Below, one piece after another: positions 8,639 through 16,620 of a stretch of 37,511 nucleotides of DNA (positions are counted from its first letter, which is position 1; every line of letters begins with the position of its first letter). The DNA comes from Dehalococcoidia bacterium (GTDB taxonomy: Bacteria; Chloroflexota; Dehalococcoidia; GIF9; UBA5629): the NCBI GenBank assembly GCA_016930155.1, contig JAFGHL010000071.1, forward strand, positions 1 to 37,511, in the 5' to 3' direction. A model generated the notes under the pieces. That model was given only the letters and a program-made list of their open reading frames with translations, was not told the origin of the DNA and did no database searches. A program made the position numbers and the translations under genes.

Positions 8639-9190
8639 ATGATAGGCAACCTGCCATACCACAGAGTGAACGTGCTGACAGGCACCAGAGCCGCCCGCAC
8701 GATCGCGGATGCCTCCGAGTATGCTCATCTGATAAAGAGCGCTGGCAGGCCACTGCTGGTAGTTGGGCCAGGGGCTCTGACCGGCACCCTGAACGGTAAA
8801 CCGGTCATAGAATATGCCCTAGAGATCGCCGGAATACTGGACATCCCGGTCTGCGCCACGGCACACACCAGGAAAAAACTGGCTGAACTGGGACTGGACC
8901 CGGCCAGTAGCTATGATATTATGGAGATAATCAACCATCTTAAAGACCCCGCTTGGCCTGGAACCAGGAAAGAAGGCAATCACGACCTAGTTATTTTCAT
9001 CGGCATACGGACCGATCTGGCCGGGCAGGCGCTCTCCACCCTGAAACACTATGCCAGGCACCTGCAGACCATGACTCTTAACAAGTATTACTTTCCTAAT
9101 GCTTCATATAGCCTGCCGAATATGAAAGACGGTACATGGAAGGTATTTATAGATACCCTGATAACGAACTTAAAGGAGAAAGCGGGATAA
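8639..9190 (+). CDS. cdhB: ACDS complex epsilon subunit
   Basis: This 183-residue protein matches the CdhB epsilon subunit, which forms a tight alpha2epsilon2 unit with CdhA in archaeal CODH/ACS. It has a DHS-like NAD/FAD-binding fold; visible are GRPLLVVGPGAL near residue 36 and HDLVIFIGIRTDLAGQAL near 115. Bacterial CODH/ACS complexes lack this subunit. The gene starts 24 bp after cdhA, with AAGGA 11 bp before the ATG, and its stop codon abuts the cdhC ATG. The role of epsilon is not settled; a part in electron transfer or in stabilising CdhA has been proposed. Confidence 0.88.
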   Translation: MIGNLPYHRVNVLTGTRAARTIADASEYAHLIKSAGRPLLVVGPGALTGTLNGKPVIEYALEIAGILDIPVCATAHTRKKLAELGLDPASSYDIMEIINHLKDPAWPGTRKEGNHDLVIFIGIRTDLAGQALSTLKHYARHLQTMTLNKYYFPNASYSLPNMKDGTWKVFIDTLITNLKEKAG

Positions 9191-10417
9191 ATGGAAGGTG
9201 TCTTTCCGGTAGATATAGGGCCCCAGTACGAGGGCGAAGTTATCAGAAAAGCCGACCTGTACGTTGAGCTGGGAGGGCCGAACGTAAGCGGGAAATTCGA
9301 ACTGCTGACGGTCAAAAGCGCCGACCAAGTCGAGAATGAGAAAATAGAAATCGTCGGGCCGGATATCCCGGACATGCAGGAAGGCGTGAGCTACCCGATA
9401 GGGCTGATAATCAGCGTAGCCGGTGAACGGCTGGAAAAGGATATGGAATCTGTCATGGAACGACGCATGCACCTCTATGGCAACTATATAGAGGGCTTCT
9501 ATCATATGAACCAGCGGGACGACGTGTGGATGAGGATCAGTAAAGAGGCCTATGGCAAAGGGCTCAGCTCCTTCGAAGAAATCGGCAAGATTTTAATGTT
9601 TTTCTACACTTCAGAGCTGGATGTCATCGAAAAGATCGCCATTTCCTTCATTACTGATGAAAAGAAAATTGCAGAGATGCTGCCGTCCGTACGCGAAATC
9701 TACAAAGACAGGGATGCCAGGGCCAGGGGACTGAAAGAGGAAGACGTTGAAGAATTTTATAGCTGCTCCCTCTGCCAGAGCTTCGCACCCACACACATCT
9801 GCATCGTCAGCCCGGAGCGTATAGCCAACTGCGGTGCCATCAGTTGGTTCGATGGCAAGGCAGCCTATAATCTGGATCCTGAAGGCCCCGTGCAAAAGGT
9901 CGTCAAAGGAGAATGCCTAGATCCGGTACGCGTAGAGTATTCAGGCTGCAACGAACTTGCCGCTGAGAAATCCATGGGCAGCTATACCCGGGTCTATCTG
10001 CACAGCGCCTTCGGCTTTCCTCATACTTCCTGCGGATGTTTCCAAGCTATATGTTTTTATATCCCGGAAGCGGATGCCTTCGGTATAGTGAACCGCGACT
10101 TCCCCGGAGAAACAGTCGTAGGAACTTCGTTTTCCACCATGGCCGGCGAAGCCAGCGGAGGGCAGCAGATCGAGGGTTATCTGGGACTGGCGCTGGAATA
10201 CCTGAGATCGCCCAAATTCCTGCAAGCGGACGGAGGCTGGCGCCGTGTCGTATGGATGCCGCAGGCGATAAAGGAGATGTATCGTGAAGCCTGTCCCACG
10301 GAGCTGTTCGAAAAAATCGCCAGCGAGAATAATGCTAAAAACATTGATGAGCTCATAGAGTTCCTCAACCGGGTAGGACACCCTTGGATCAAGGGTGATG
10401 TAGAACTTCCGACATAA
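9191..10417 (+). CDS. cdhC: Acetyl-CoA synthase beta subunit, short archaeal form
   Basis: This 408-residue protein carries the A-cluster that joins CO, a methyl group and CoA into acetyl-CoA. Cys192, 195, 204 and 214 (CSLCQSFAPTHIC, then NCGAISWFDG) and Cys281/Cys283 (TSCGCF) have the same spacing (3, 9, 10, 67, 2) as the A-cluster cysteines of Moorella AcsB. The protein lacks the roughly 300-residue N-terminal CODH-docking region of bacterial AcsB and aligns from residue 1 with archaeal CdhC. Its C-terminus is also shorter than in many methanogens. The ATG directly follows the cdhB stop, with AAAGGAG 11 bp upstream. It completes cdhA-cdhB-cdhC in methanogen order; the corrinoid subunits are the acsC/acsD genes on the other strand. 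Confidence 0.94.
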   Translation: MEGVFPVDIGPQYEGEVIRKADLYVELGGPNVSGKFELLTVKSADQVENEKIEIVGPDIPDMQEGVSYPIGLIISVAGERLEKDMESVMERRMHLYGNYIEGFYHMNQRDDVWMRISKEAYGKGLSSFEEIGKILMFFYTSELDVIEKIAISFITDEKKIAEMLPSVREIYKDRDARARGLKEEDVEEFYSCSLCQSFAPTHICIVSPERIANCGAISWFDGKAAYNLDPEGPVQKVVKGECLDPVRVEYSGCNELAAEKSMGSYTRVYLHSAFGFPHTSCGCFQAICFYIPEADAFGIVNRDFPGETVVGTSFSTMAGEASGGQQIEGYLGLALEYLRSPKFLQADGGWRRVVWMPQAIKEMYREACPTELFEKIASENNAKNIDELIEFLNRVGHPWIKGDVELPT

Positions 10418-10503
10418 ACATAAGCCCTCAGAAAAGCGTTTTACCTGGCATGAAACGGGAAAAACCCGCAGATGCCTGCCCGGATGCATTTAAACACCAA
10501 ATA

Positions 10504-10512
10504 TGGTATACT
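10504..10512 (+). promoter_or_regulatory. Extended -10 promoter for gyrB
   Basis: TGG followed by TATACT forms an extended -10 element in the 218-bp cdhC-gyrB gap. No clear -35 is seen. It would give a 5' leader of roughly 115 nt before the gyrB ATG at 10636. The rest of the gap shows only a small CGGG/CCCG hairpin near 10457-10469. Confidence 0.4.
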
Positions 10513-10635
10513 ATCTACGAAATTGCAAGGCCTAGTATGTATTGATTCAGCAAACACTATATATTGTGGTACTAACTGTAAGAGCTTTTTGCTGGGAAGT
10601 GCCGGACCGAGGAAATCCAACCGACAGAAGAAACC

Positions 10636-12555
10636 ATGACTCCAGAGCAAATCAACAATTCCAATAACGGCGATTATACTGCAGAGAATATACGCGTCCT
10701 AGACGGACTGGAAGCAGTCCGTCTGCGGCCGGGCATGTATATCGGTGATACCGGCAAAGACGGCCTGCATCACCTGGTATACGAGATCGTCTATAACAGT
10801 ATCGACGAGGCGATGGCCGGTTTCTGCGACCACATCGAGGTAACCATACATCCGGACAATTCAGTAACCGTATCCGATAACGGGCGCGGCATCCCGGTTG
10901 ATATTCACCCCGAAAAGGGGGTCTCCGCCCTTGAGCTGGTGATGACCACCTTGCACGCGGGCGGCAAGTTTGGCGACGGAGCTTACAGTGTCTCCAGCGG
11001 CCTGCATGGCGTTGGCGCCTCGGTAGTCAATGCCCTCTCAACCTGGATGAAGGCTGAAATACGCCGCAACGGTAAATTATGGCACCAGGAATATCAAAAG
11101 GGGGAGCGCCTGGGCGAAGTAAAAGCGGCAGGCAAGACTGATGACAACGGCACCACAATTATCTTCATGGCCGATCCTGAGATTTTCGGGGAGATTGTCT
11201 ACGATTTCAACGTCCTTTGCGAGAGGCTGCGGGAGCTGGCCTTCCTCAATAAAGGCGTGTCATTAAGTGTCAGAGATGAGAGGAACGACAATGAGGTGTC
11301 CTTCTTCTTTGAAGGCGGCATTGCCAGCCTGGTACGTCGCATCAATAAAAACCGCCAGGTACTGGATAAATCGATCTACATAGCAGGGAGCGTCAACAGT
11401 ACCGCCGTTGAGATAGCTATTCAATATAACGACGGCTATTCTGAAAACGTGACTGCATTCGCCAATTGCGTTAACACCAGGGAAGGCGGCACACACATGA
11501 CCGGTTTCCGCGCCGCCCTGACAAGGGTGCTTAACGACTACGCCCGCAAGAACAAGTTTCTCAAAGATAACGACCCCAATCTATCAGGGGAAGACATCCG
11601 AGACGGGCTGACGGCTGTTGTCAGCGTCAAGGTAGCTCAACCGCAGTTCGAGGGACAGACCAAAGGCAAGCTGGGTAACCCAGAAGTCAAAGGCCAGGTG
11701 GAATCGATAGCCAGTGACGGTCTGACCGAATACCTGGAAAAGCATCCCGAAGAAGGCAAATCCATAATCGATAAATGCCTGCTGGCAGCCAAAGCCAGGG
11801 AGGCTGCCCGCAAAGCCCGCGACCTGATACTTAAAAAGACTGGCCTCGAATTCGGTACCCTGCCAGGAAAACTGGCTGACTGCTCCAGCAACAACCCTAA
11901 AGACTGCGAGCTATACCTGGTAGAGGGCGATTCAGCAGGCGGTTCGGCCAAGCAGGGACGCGACCGCAATTTCCAGGCCATACTACCCCTGCGCGGCAAG
12001 ATACTCAACGTTGAAAAAGCCGCCAAAGACAAGATCTTTGACCACGAAGAAATACGGGCGTTGATTACTGCGCTGGGTACGGGCATCAGCGAAGCCTACG
12101 ATTATTCCAAACTGCGCTACCACCAGATTATTATTATGACGGATGCCGACGTTGACGGCGCCCATATCCGCACCCTGCTGCTTACCTTTTTCTACCGTAA
12201 TATGTCTGATCTGATTCAGAACGGCCACCTCTTTATCGCTCAGCCACCGCTGTATCGCCTGCAGGCCGGTAAAAAGCAAAACTGGGTCTATTCAGATGCA
12301 GAAAAGGATGCTGAACTGGCCAAACTTAAAGGCAGCAAGGTCGATGTCCAGCGCTACAAAGGTCTGGGGGAAATGAGCCCCGAGCAGTTGTGGGAAACAA
12401 CCATGAACCCGGCAACGCGGACACTCTTAAAGGTGCAGGTAGAAGATGCCATCAAAGCCGATGAGATATTCCACATGCTGATGGGAAGTGAGGTTCCTCC
12501 CCGCAAGTCTTTCATACAGGCTCATGCCCGCAGTGTGAAGAACCTGGATATCTGA
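10636..12555 (+). CDS. gyrB: DNA gyrase subunit B
   Basis: This 639-residue protein is the ATPase subunit of DNA gyrase, which introduces negative supercoils together with GyrA. Visible are the GHKL ATPase segment (LRPGMYIGDT, SDNGRGIPV, GLHGVGASVVNALS), the TOPRIM motifs EGDSAGGSAKQGRDR and DADVDGAHIRTLLL, and the C-terminal QRYKGLGEM. Length is that of the short Gram-positive-like GyrB. One oddity is Tyr53 in IVYNSIDEA, where most GyrB proteins have Asp before the Mg-binding Asn. No strong Shine-Dalgarno site precedes the ATG. gyrA lies about 11 kb away on the same strand. The gene ends four bases before the convergent acetyltransferase, with no terminator hairpin between. Confidence 0.97.
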   Translation: MTPEQINNSNNGDYTAENIRVLDGLEAVRLRPGMYIGDTGKDGLHHLVYEIVYNSIDEAMAGFCDHIEVTIHPDNSVTVSDNGRGIPVDIHPEKGVSALELVMTTLHAGGKFGDGAYSVSSGLHGVGASVVNALSTWMKAEIRRNGKLWHQEYQKGERLGEVKAAGKTDDNGTTIIFMADPEIFGEIVYDFNVLCERLRELAFLNKGVSLSVRDERNDNEVSFFFEGGIASLVRRINKNRQVLDKSIYIAGSVNSTAVEIAIQYNDGYSENVTAFANCVNTREGGTHMTGFRAALTRVLNDYARKNKFLKDNDPNLSGEDIRDGLTAVVSVKVAQPQFEGQTKGKLGNPEVKGQVESIASDGLTEYLEKHPEEGKSIIDKCLLAAKAREAARKARDLILKKTGLEFGTLPGKLADCSSNNPKDCELYLVEGDSAGGSAKQGRDRNFQAILPLRGKILNVEKAAKDKIFDHEEIRALITALGTGISEAYDYSKLRYHQIIIMTDADVDGAHIRTLLLTFFYRNMSDLIQNGHLFIAQPPLYRLQAGKKQNWVYSDAEKDAELAKLKGSKVDVQRYKGLGEMSPEQLWETTMNPATRTLLKVQVEDAIKADEIFHMLMGSEVPPRKSFIQAHARSVKNLDI

Positions 12556-12559
12556 TTCT

Positions 12560-13015
12560 TTAACTTTCCAACGTTATATCATAATTGGCCACGGTGCTGC
12601 GGCGAAATCCAAGGTTCTCTACGGATTTACGAAGTTTCTCATTTTTTTCAGGGAATATGGCACGCACGGTGTTTATACCTTCTGCACTGCAAGTATCCAG
12701 TACCTCATCAACCATCCGCCTGCCGATACCCCTGTTACGGAATTCATCAGCAACATCAATAGCATATATCACGCAGAACTCATTAAACGGCATACCCATA
12801 TACATGAGGTGGGCAAGTATAAAACCGGCAAACTTCTTTTCAACCTCCGCAATAAAGCTAAAATCAAGAGGGCCTCCTGGATCAAGCGCCGCCATATCTT
12901 TATAAGTAATCTGGCTTTTACCCCCACTGATTTTCCTGTCTAAATCGATGACTGAATCAATATCAGCCCTGGTCATTCGCCGAACTACAACCTCTGTCCT
13001 GCTAAGCATACTCAT
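12560..13015 (-). CDS. GNAT-family N-acetyltransferase
   Basis: This 151-residue protein has the GNAT fold: a conserved N-terminal RRMTRADIDSVIDLD, the acetyl-CoA pyrophosphate loop RNRGIGRRMVDEVL near residue 95, and a C-terminal LRKSVENLGF. It resembles the RimI-like protein acetyltransferases, but the substrate cannot be read from sequence. The longest frame starts at 13027, but that ATG overlaps a GGAGG that lies five bases before the next ATG, so the start at 13015 is chosen. It converges on gyrB and appears to be a single-gene unit. Confidence 0.82.
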   Translation of the reverse strand: MSMLSRTEVVVRRMTRADIDSVIDLDRKISGGKSQITYKDMAALDPGGPLDFSFIAEVEKKFAGFILAHLMYMGMPFNEFCVIYAIDVADEFRNRGIGRRMVDEVLDTCSAEGINTVRAIFPEKNEKLRKSVENLGFRRSTVANYDITLES

Positions 13016-13164
13016 TTCAACCTCCATTTAAAATAAAAATCCTCCCTTTGCCCTGTGTACGCAACCCCAGTGTTTTTCCGTCACCTCCGCCATTCTGCGA
13101 GACATCCAGTTGTTTATCCTATACTATCCTTATACTACGATAGGTTTGCTCATTTCAAAAATAG

Positions 13165-13770
13165 TTACTTGCTTTTATATAAACTATATTCTGCGATATA
13201 GTTTTCCACATTATCGGGTATCAGGTAACGGACTGACTTCCCCGCCACCAGACGTTCCCTGACGTCCGTCGAGCTGATGCCTACAGGGGTACCCTCAAAT
13301 TCAATCAGGCGTTTTGAAAGGCCGGGCATGGATTCCTCCAGATCTGTAATATCCGGCCGGGATGCACCTGGCCTGGGAAATGTCACCAGGGTCGCCATCG
13401 TTGATATACGGTAAGGAGCTTTCCATTGCGGCATGGTCTTCAACCCATCCCACCCTATCAGCAAGAACAGACTTGTATCACTGCCCAGATCCCTGCTCAG
13501 CTGCTCAAGCGTATCGACTGTGTAAGACCAGCCCGGATGTTCTATTTCAATAATCGAGATCCCAAAGAAAGGGTTTGACCGTATGGCTAATCTGACCATC
13601 TCCACCCTGTGTTCAGCCTCAGTTATACTTTGGTCAGCTTTCATCCAGGGTTCCCCAGCCGGTATAAACAGTACCTTATCCAGATTTAGGGCCTCGCGTA
13701 CCTCCTCAGCAGAGATAAGATGCCCGATATGGATCGGATCGAATGTCCCTCCCATTATGCCGATTTTCAT
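13165..13770 (-). CDS. nadD: Nicotinate-nucleotide adenylyltransferase
   Basis: This 201-residue enzyme adenylates nicotinate mononucleotide to deamido-NAD in NAD synthesis. Both nucleotidyltransferase signatures are visible: GGTFDPIHIGHL at the N-terminus and ISSTDVRERL near the C-terminus. The longest frame starts at 13809 inside obg; the ATG at 13770, one base after the obg stop and about 6 bp after AGGTGA, begins exactly at MKIGIMGGTFDP and is preferred. It is the second gene of an obg-nadD operon, a common bacterial pairing. Confidence 0.93.
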   Translation of the reverse strand: MKIGIMGGTFDPIHIGHLISAEEVREALNLDKVLFIPAGEPWMKADQSITEAEHRVEMVRLAIRSNPFFGISIIEIEHPGWSYTVDTLEQLSRDLGSDTSLFLLIGWDGLKTMPQWKAPYRISTMATLVTFPRPGASRPDITDLEESMPGLSKRLIEFEGTPVGISSTDVRERLVAGKSVRYLIPDNVENYIAEYSLYKSK

Positions 13771-13771
13771 A

Positions 13772-14833
13772 TCAGTCACCTTTATCAACCGGTTTCGGCC
13801 TGTAAACAACCTCGTGCTTGCTTTCCCCGGCTGTTTGTAATTTCCGTTCAGTTACTAAATTGTGCACACCACAGATGAGATCTTTTAAACCTTTCTTCTC
13901 TTTGGCGGAGATAAAGTATACATCATATTCCATATTCTGCATTGCCCAGCGGATTTCTTCAAGCGCAATTTCATTTTCAATCATGTCTATTTTATTAATG
14001 ACGACGACAGCCTTTTTTTCTGTAATTGCAGTGTTAAATAGAGCAACTTCCCTGCGCAGCTGCAGCAGATCCTTTTTTACATCCTGTGAGAATGCTTCCA
14101 GCAGGTAAATCATCACTTCAGCCCTGCTGGCCTGATGCAGGTACTTATTGCCTGGTCCTTTTCCCTCATGCGACCCTGCTGTCATCGACGGAATTTCTGC
14201 CCATGTATATTTCTTCACTCCATCGTCAACAACTCCCAGAACCGGTTCTGTGGTAGTAAACGGGTATTCGGCAATTTTCGGCCTAGCCGCTGATACAGCA
14301 GCCAGCAAGGACGATTTGCCGATATTGGAAAATCCGATGATACCTACGTCTATGGGAAGTATTATCTTTAGCAGGACCTTATACTCTTCACCTGTTTCAC
14401 CCGGCTGGAAAGTTTCCGGCGCTTTACGGGTTGCAGTAGCGAAGTGCACATTTCCCTTTCCTCCCTTTCCTCCCTTGGCTGCCAGCATTTTCTTGCCATC
14501 CTTTTGCAAATCCAGCACTAACATATCTTTATCGGGCTCCTTTACATAAATGGCAGTACCAACCGGCACTTTAATCACCAGTGCTTCAGCATTAAACCCA
14601 TGCTTTTTATTTCTCCCTCCCACTCCACCGTTTCTTGCCTTATAAACTAGCTTATGCTTAAAGATGCTCAAGTCTTCTATATTACCATCAGCCTGAAAAT
14701 ACACATCACCTCCTCTTCCTCCATCGCCTCCATCAGGGCCACCAAAAGGTAAGAATTTTTCACGCCTGAAACTTGCCAACCCGCTGCCTCCACTGCCGGC
14801 TTTTATAGTTATTTCTACATTATCAACAAACAT
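13772..14833 (-). CDS. obg: Obg/CgtA-family GTPase with degenerate G3 and no C-terminal OCT domain
   Basis: Obg proteins bind the large ribosomal subunit and act in its assembly and in the stringent response. The glycine-rich Obg fold (about 1-158; GSGGSG, GGPDGGDGGRGG, AAKGGKGGKGN) and the G domain are clear. G1 is GFSNIGKS (167-174), G4 is NKID (280-283) and G5 is SAK (309-311). The G3/switch II, normally DxPG followed by LIEGA, reads EIPS at 213-216 followed by MTAGS, so both the catalytic-site Asp and the Gly are changed. The protein stops at 353 residues, where other family members begin the OCT domain. The frame is intact, with the rest well conserved, so decay is not obvious. The start has no Shine-Dalgarno site. 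nadD follows one base later. Confidence 0.88.
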   Translation of the reverse strand: MFVDNVEITIKAGSGGSGLASFRREKFLPFGGPDGGDGGRGGDVYFQADGNIEDLSIFKHKLVYKARNGGVGGRNKKHGFNAEALVIKVPVGTAIYVKEPDKDMLVLDLQKDGKKMLAAKGGKGGKGNVHFATATRKAPETFQPGETGEEYKVLLKIILPIDVGIIGFSNIGKSSLLAAVSAARPKIAEYPFTTTEPVLGVVDDGVKKYTWAEIPSMTAGSHEGKGPGNKYLHQASRAEVMIYLLEAFSQDVKKDLLQLRREVALFNTAITEKKAVVVINKIDMIENEIALEEIRWAMQNMEYDVYFISAKEKKGLKDLICGVHNLVTERKLQTAGESKHEVVYRPKPVDKGD

Positions 14834-15022
14834 AGTTTTTAATAAATAAAATAAATATCTACCTACTGTTGAATTATATCATCATCCACATTATAAGCCG
14901 GTTAATGTTGTGGAAGACAGCTATGCATACTGCGAGAGTAGACCGAAGCTGGAGTAGATGTTCAAAAGGTATAAAAATTATCAACAATCGGCGGTGATTT
15001 TTCCACAAAAGTTAAAGAAACT
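14834..15022. other. AT-rich gap with DnaA-box-like sites (candidate oriC)
   Basis: This 189-bp gap between dnaA and obg holds a very AT-rich stretch (about 14834-14880) followed by several 9-mers near the DnaA box TTATCCACA. These are TCATCCACA at 14882-14890, TTATCAACA at 14978-14986 and TTTTCCACA at 14999-15007, each one mismatch off, and a weaker reverse-strand match at 14909-14917. DnaA boxes next to dnaA plus an AT-rich unwinding segment are the usual bacterial origin layout. No exact consensus box is present, so this stays a candidate. Confidence 0.4.
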
Positions 15023-16384
15023 TTAATGAGGCTTGTCAGACTTCAACATGGTGCGGATATCTTCGATGGATTTGCTGAGTTGGGAGTCCGCACTAATTTG
15101 AGTTGATATTTTTTCGCAACCATGTATGACCGTTGAGTGATCTCTGTTGCCTAAGATCTGGCCAATTTCAGCGAGATTGCAGTGGTTTTGCTGGCGGAGC
15201 AGGTACATAACAATATGGCGTGCGCGTGCTGTCTTCAAATCCCTCTTTTTACCGGTAATATCTTCCGGCGAGATGGCGTAATAGTCAGCTACTGCATGTA
15301 TCACTGATTGAGCAGGATAATGGCCGTAGCTCTCCCTGGAAACGGATATCATATCGGCGAGAAGCTGCCTGGCAGCATTTATGTCTATGTCATTACCTTC
15401 CAGCCTTGCGTAGGTGGTCAAACGTATTAATGCACCTTCCAGCTCCCGGACGCTATGATGAAAGTGGGTTGCCAAAAACTCATAAATTGAGGGGTCGAAA
15501 TACGCCGACAGTGCAGTTGAGCGAAGTTCGAGGATAGCCAGCCGGGTTTTATGATCCGGAGGGTAAATATCTGCCACCAGTCCACCCTCCAGTCTGGAAC
15601 GTAAACGCGCGTTGAATGACACAATATCGCGGGGTGGGCGGTCGCATGTTATGACAACCTGTTTGTTATCAGCCAGGAAGTCATTCAGAATATGGAAAAT
15701 GCATTCCTGGGTCTGCGTTTTGCAGCTAAGAAACTGGATATCATCCAGCAGGAGAACATCTGCATTGCTGAATTTATATCTGAATTCCTCCGCAATTTTG
15801 TTGCGTATCGACACGATAAATTCGTTGGTAAATTGTTCGGCACTCATGTACACCGCCGATAAATCCAGCAGCCTGACAGCATGACCGATAGCATGTAACA
15901 GGTGTGTTTTCCCGGTTCCGGTGCCGCCGTAAATATAAAATGGATTAAAAACAGATCCAGGATTGGCGGCTATCTCTATGGCAGCGGTATATGGGAGGCG
16001 GCTGCAATCCCCCGATACAAAGGTATTGAATGTCAACTTCGGATTGAAAGCGAAGGTTTTGCTGGCAGCAGGTTCTAGAACTTTCAGACTGGTGCCGCCG
16101 TCCGGCATTAGACCGGCTTTGATTTTGCCGGCCTGATCAAGGGCCTGAACCTGAAAACTTACCTCAACTTTTTGTCCGATTAAAGTCGAAACAACCTGAC
16201 ATACCACTGGATGGAGCCTGCTCTTCAGCCATTCAGCAATAAATACCGTAGGAACTGCGACTGCAAATATCCCGTCGTTATAATACAGCCCCCTGGTATC
16301 TTTCAACCAGGTATCATAATTTACTTTACTAACTTGAAGTTGAAGCTCACCAAGAGCTGCCCGCCATATCTTATCAGCTTGCAT
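15023..16384 (-). CDS. dnaA: Chromosomal replication initiator protein DnaA
   Basis: This 453-residue AAA+ protein opens the replication origin. Domain I is at the N-terminus (IWRAALGELQLQV, TWLKD), a short linker follows, Walker A is GGTGTGKT (153-160), Walker B is VLLLDDIQFL (210-219), and sensor residues follow. The DNA-binding domain IV includes ITGKKRDLKTARARHI and the signature NRDHSTVIHGCEKI, close to the family RDHTTV loop. Length is typical. The ATG at 16384 has no Shine-Dalgarno site; AT-rich TTTATATT lies right before it, so the mRNA may be leaderless. It is divergent from fmt across a palindrome-rich gap and is followed by the candidate origin. Confidence 0.96.
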   Translation of the reverse strand: MQADKIWRAALGELQLQVSKVNYDTWLKDTRGLYYNDGIFAVAVPTVFIAEWLKSRLHPVVCQVVSTLIGQKVEVSFQVQALDQAGKIKAGLMPDGGTSLKVLEPAASKTFAFNPKLTFNTFVSGDCSRLPYTAAIEIAANPGSVFNPFYIYGGTGTGKTHLLHAIGHAVRLLDLSAVYMSAEQFTNEFIVSIRNKIAEEFRYKFSNADVLLLDDIQFLSCKTQTQECIFHILNDFLADNKQVVITCDRPPRDIVSFNARLRSRLEGGLVADIYPPDHKTRLAILELRSTALSAYFDPSIYEFLATHFHHSVRELEGALIRLTTYARLEGNDIDINAARQLLADMISVSRESYGHYPAQSVIHAVADYYAISPEDITGKKRDLKTARARHIVMYLLRQQNHCNLAEIGQILGNRDHSTVIHGCEKISTQISADSQLSKSIEDIRTMLKSDKPH

Positions 16385-16570
16385 CTGTAATATAAATTCC
16401 GTACGATATTTTTTACCGGGAACCTAAAAAAGGCGCAAAAACTCCCCTATCGAGAGATAAGCAAACGTATTTAATAATTTAGATAAAAATTATATTGGAC
16501 GTGTTTGCCGAGTTTCGCCGATGTACCCCTCCCGAAGACAGTTTATAGCTTACCACGCCCGTCTTCTATG

Positions 16571-16592
16571 ATGTCAATGGTTATTTTGACAT
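16571..16592. promoter_or_regulatory. Palindromic operator candidate over fmt -35
   Basis: ATGTCAA and TTGACAT form a perfect 7-bp inverted repeat with an 8-bp spacer. The right arm contains the TTGACA -35 of the fmt promoter, so a dimeric regulator bound here would block or modulate it. The regulator is unknown. Confidence 0.4.
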
Positions 16593-16614
16593 AATGGTAA
16601 AAATTATCTAAATT
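16586..16614 (+). promoter_or_regulatory. fmt promoter, leaderless type
   Basis: A perfect -35 TTGACA (16586-16591) and a -10 TAAATT (16609-16614) are separated by 17 bp. The fmt GTG at 16621 is where transcription should begin, and no Shine-Dalgarno site is present, so a leaderless mRNA is likely. Confidence 0.5.
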
Positions 16615-16620
16615 TTATGG

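Larger units (their letters stand above)
16476..16614. repeat. 11-bp inverted repeat spanning the dnaA-fmt gap
   Basis: AATTTAGATAA at 16476-16486 is repeated in inverse orientation at 16604-16614, about 118 bp apart, near the two ends of the divergent gap. The right copy overlaps the fmt -10 region and the left copy is next to a minus-strand TATAAT (16494-16489) that could serve dnaA. Paired operator sites for one regulator are an inference. Confidence 0.5.

Noticed and set aside
13772-14833. Possible frameshift or pseudogene status of obg
   Set aside because: The frame is continuous, G1, G4, G5 and the Obg fold are intact, and the stop is coupled to nadD by one base; it is treated as a divergent but functional gene.
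14909-14917. Fourth DnaA-box-like site, TGTGGAAGA
   Set aside because: Two mismatches from the reverse consensus; not counted as support for the origin.
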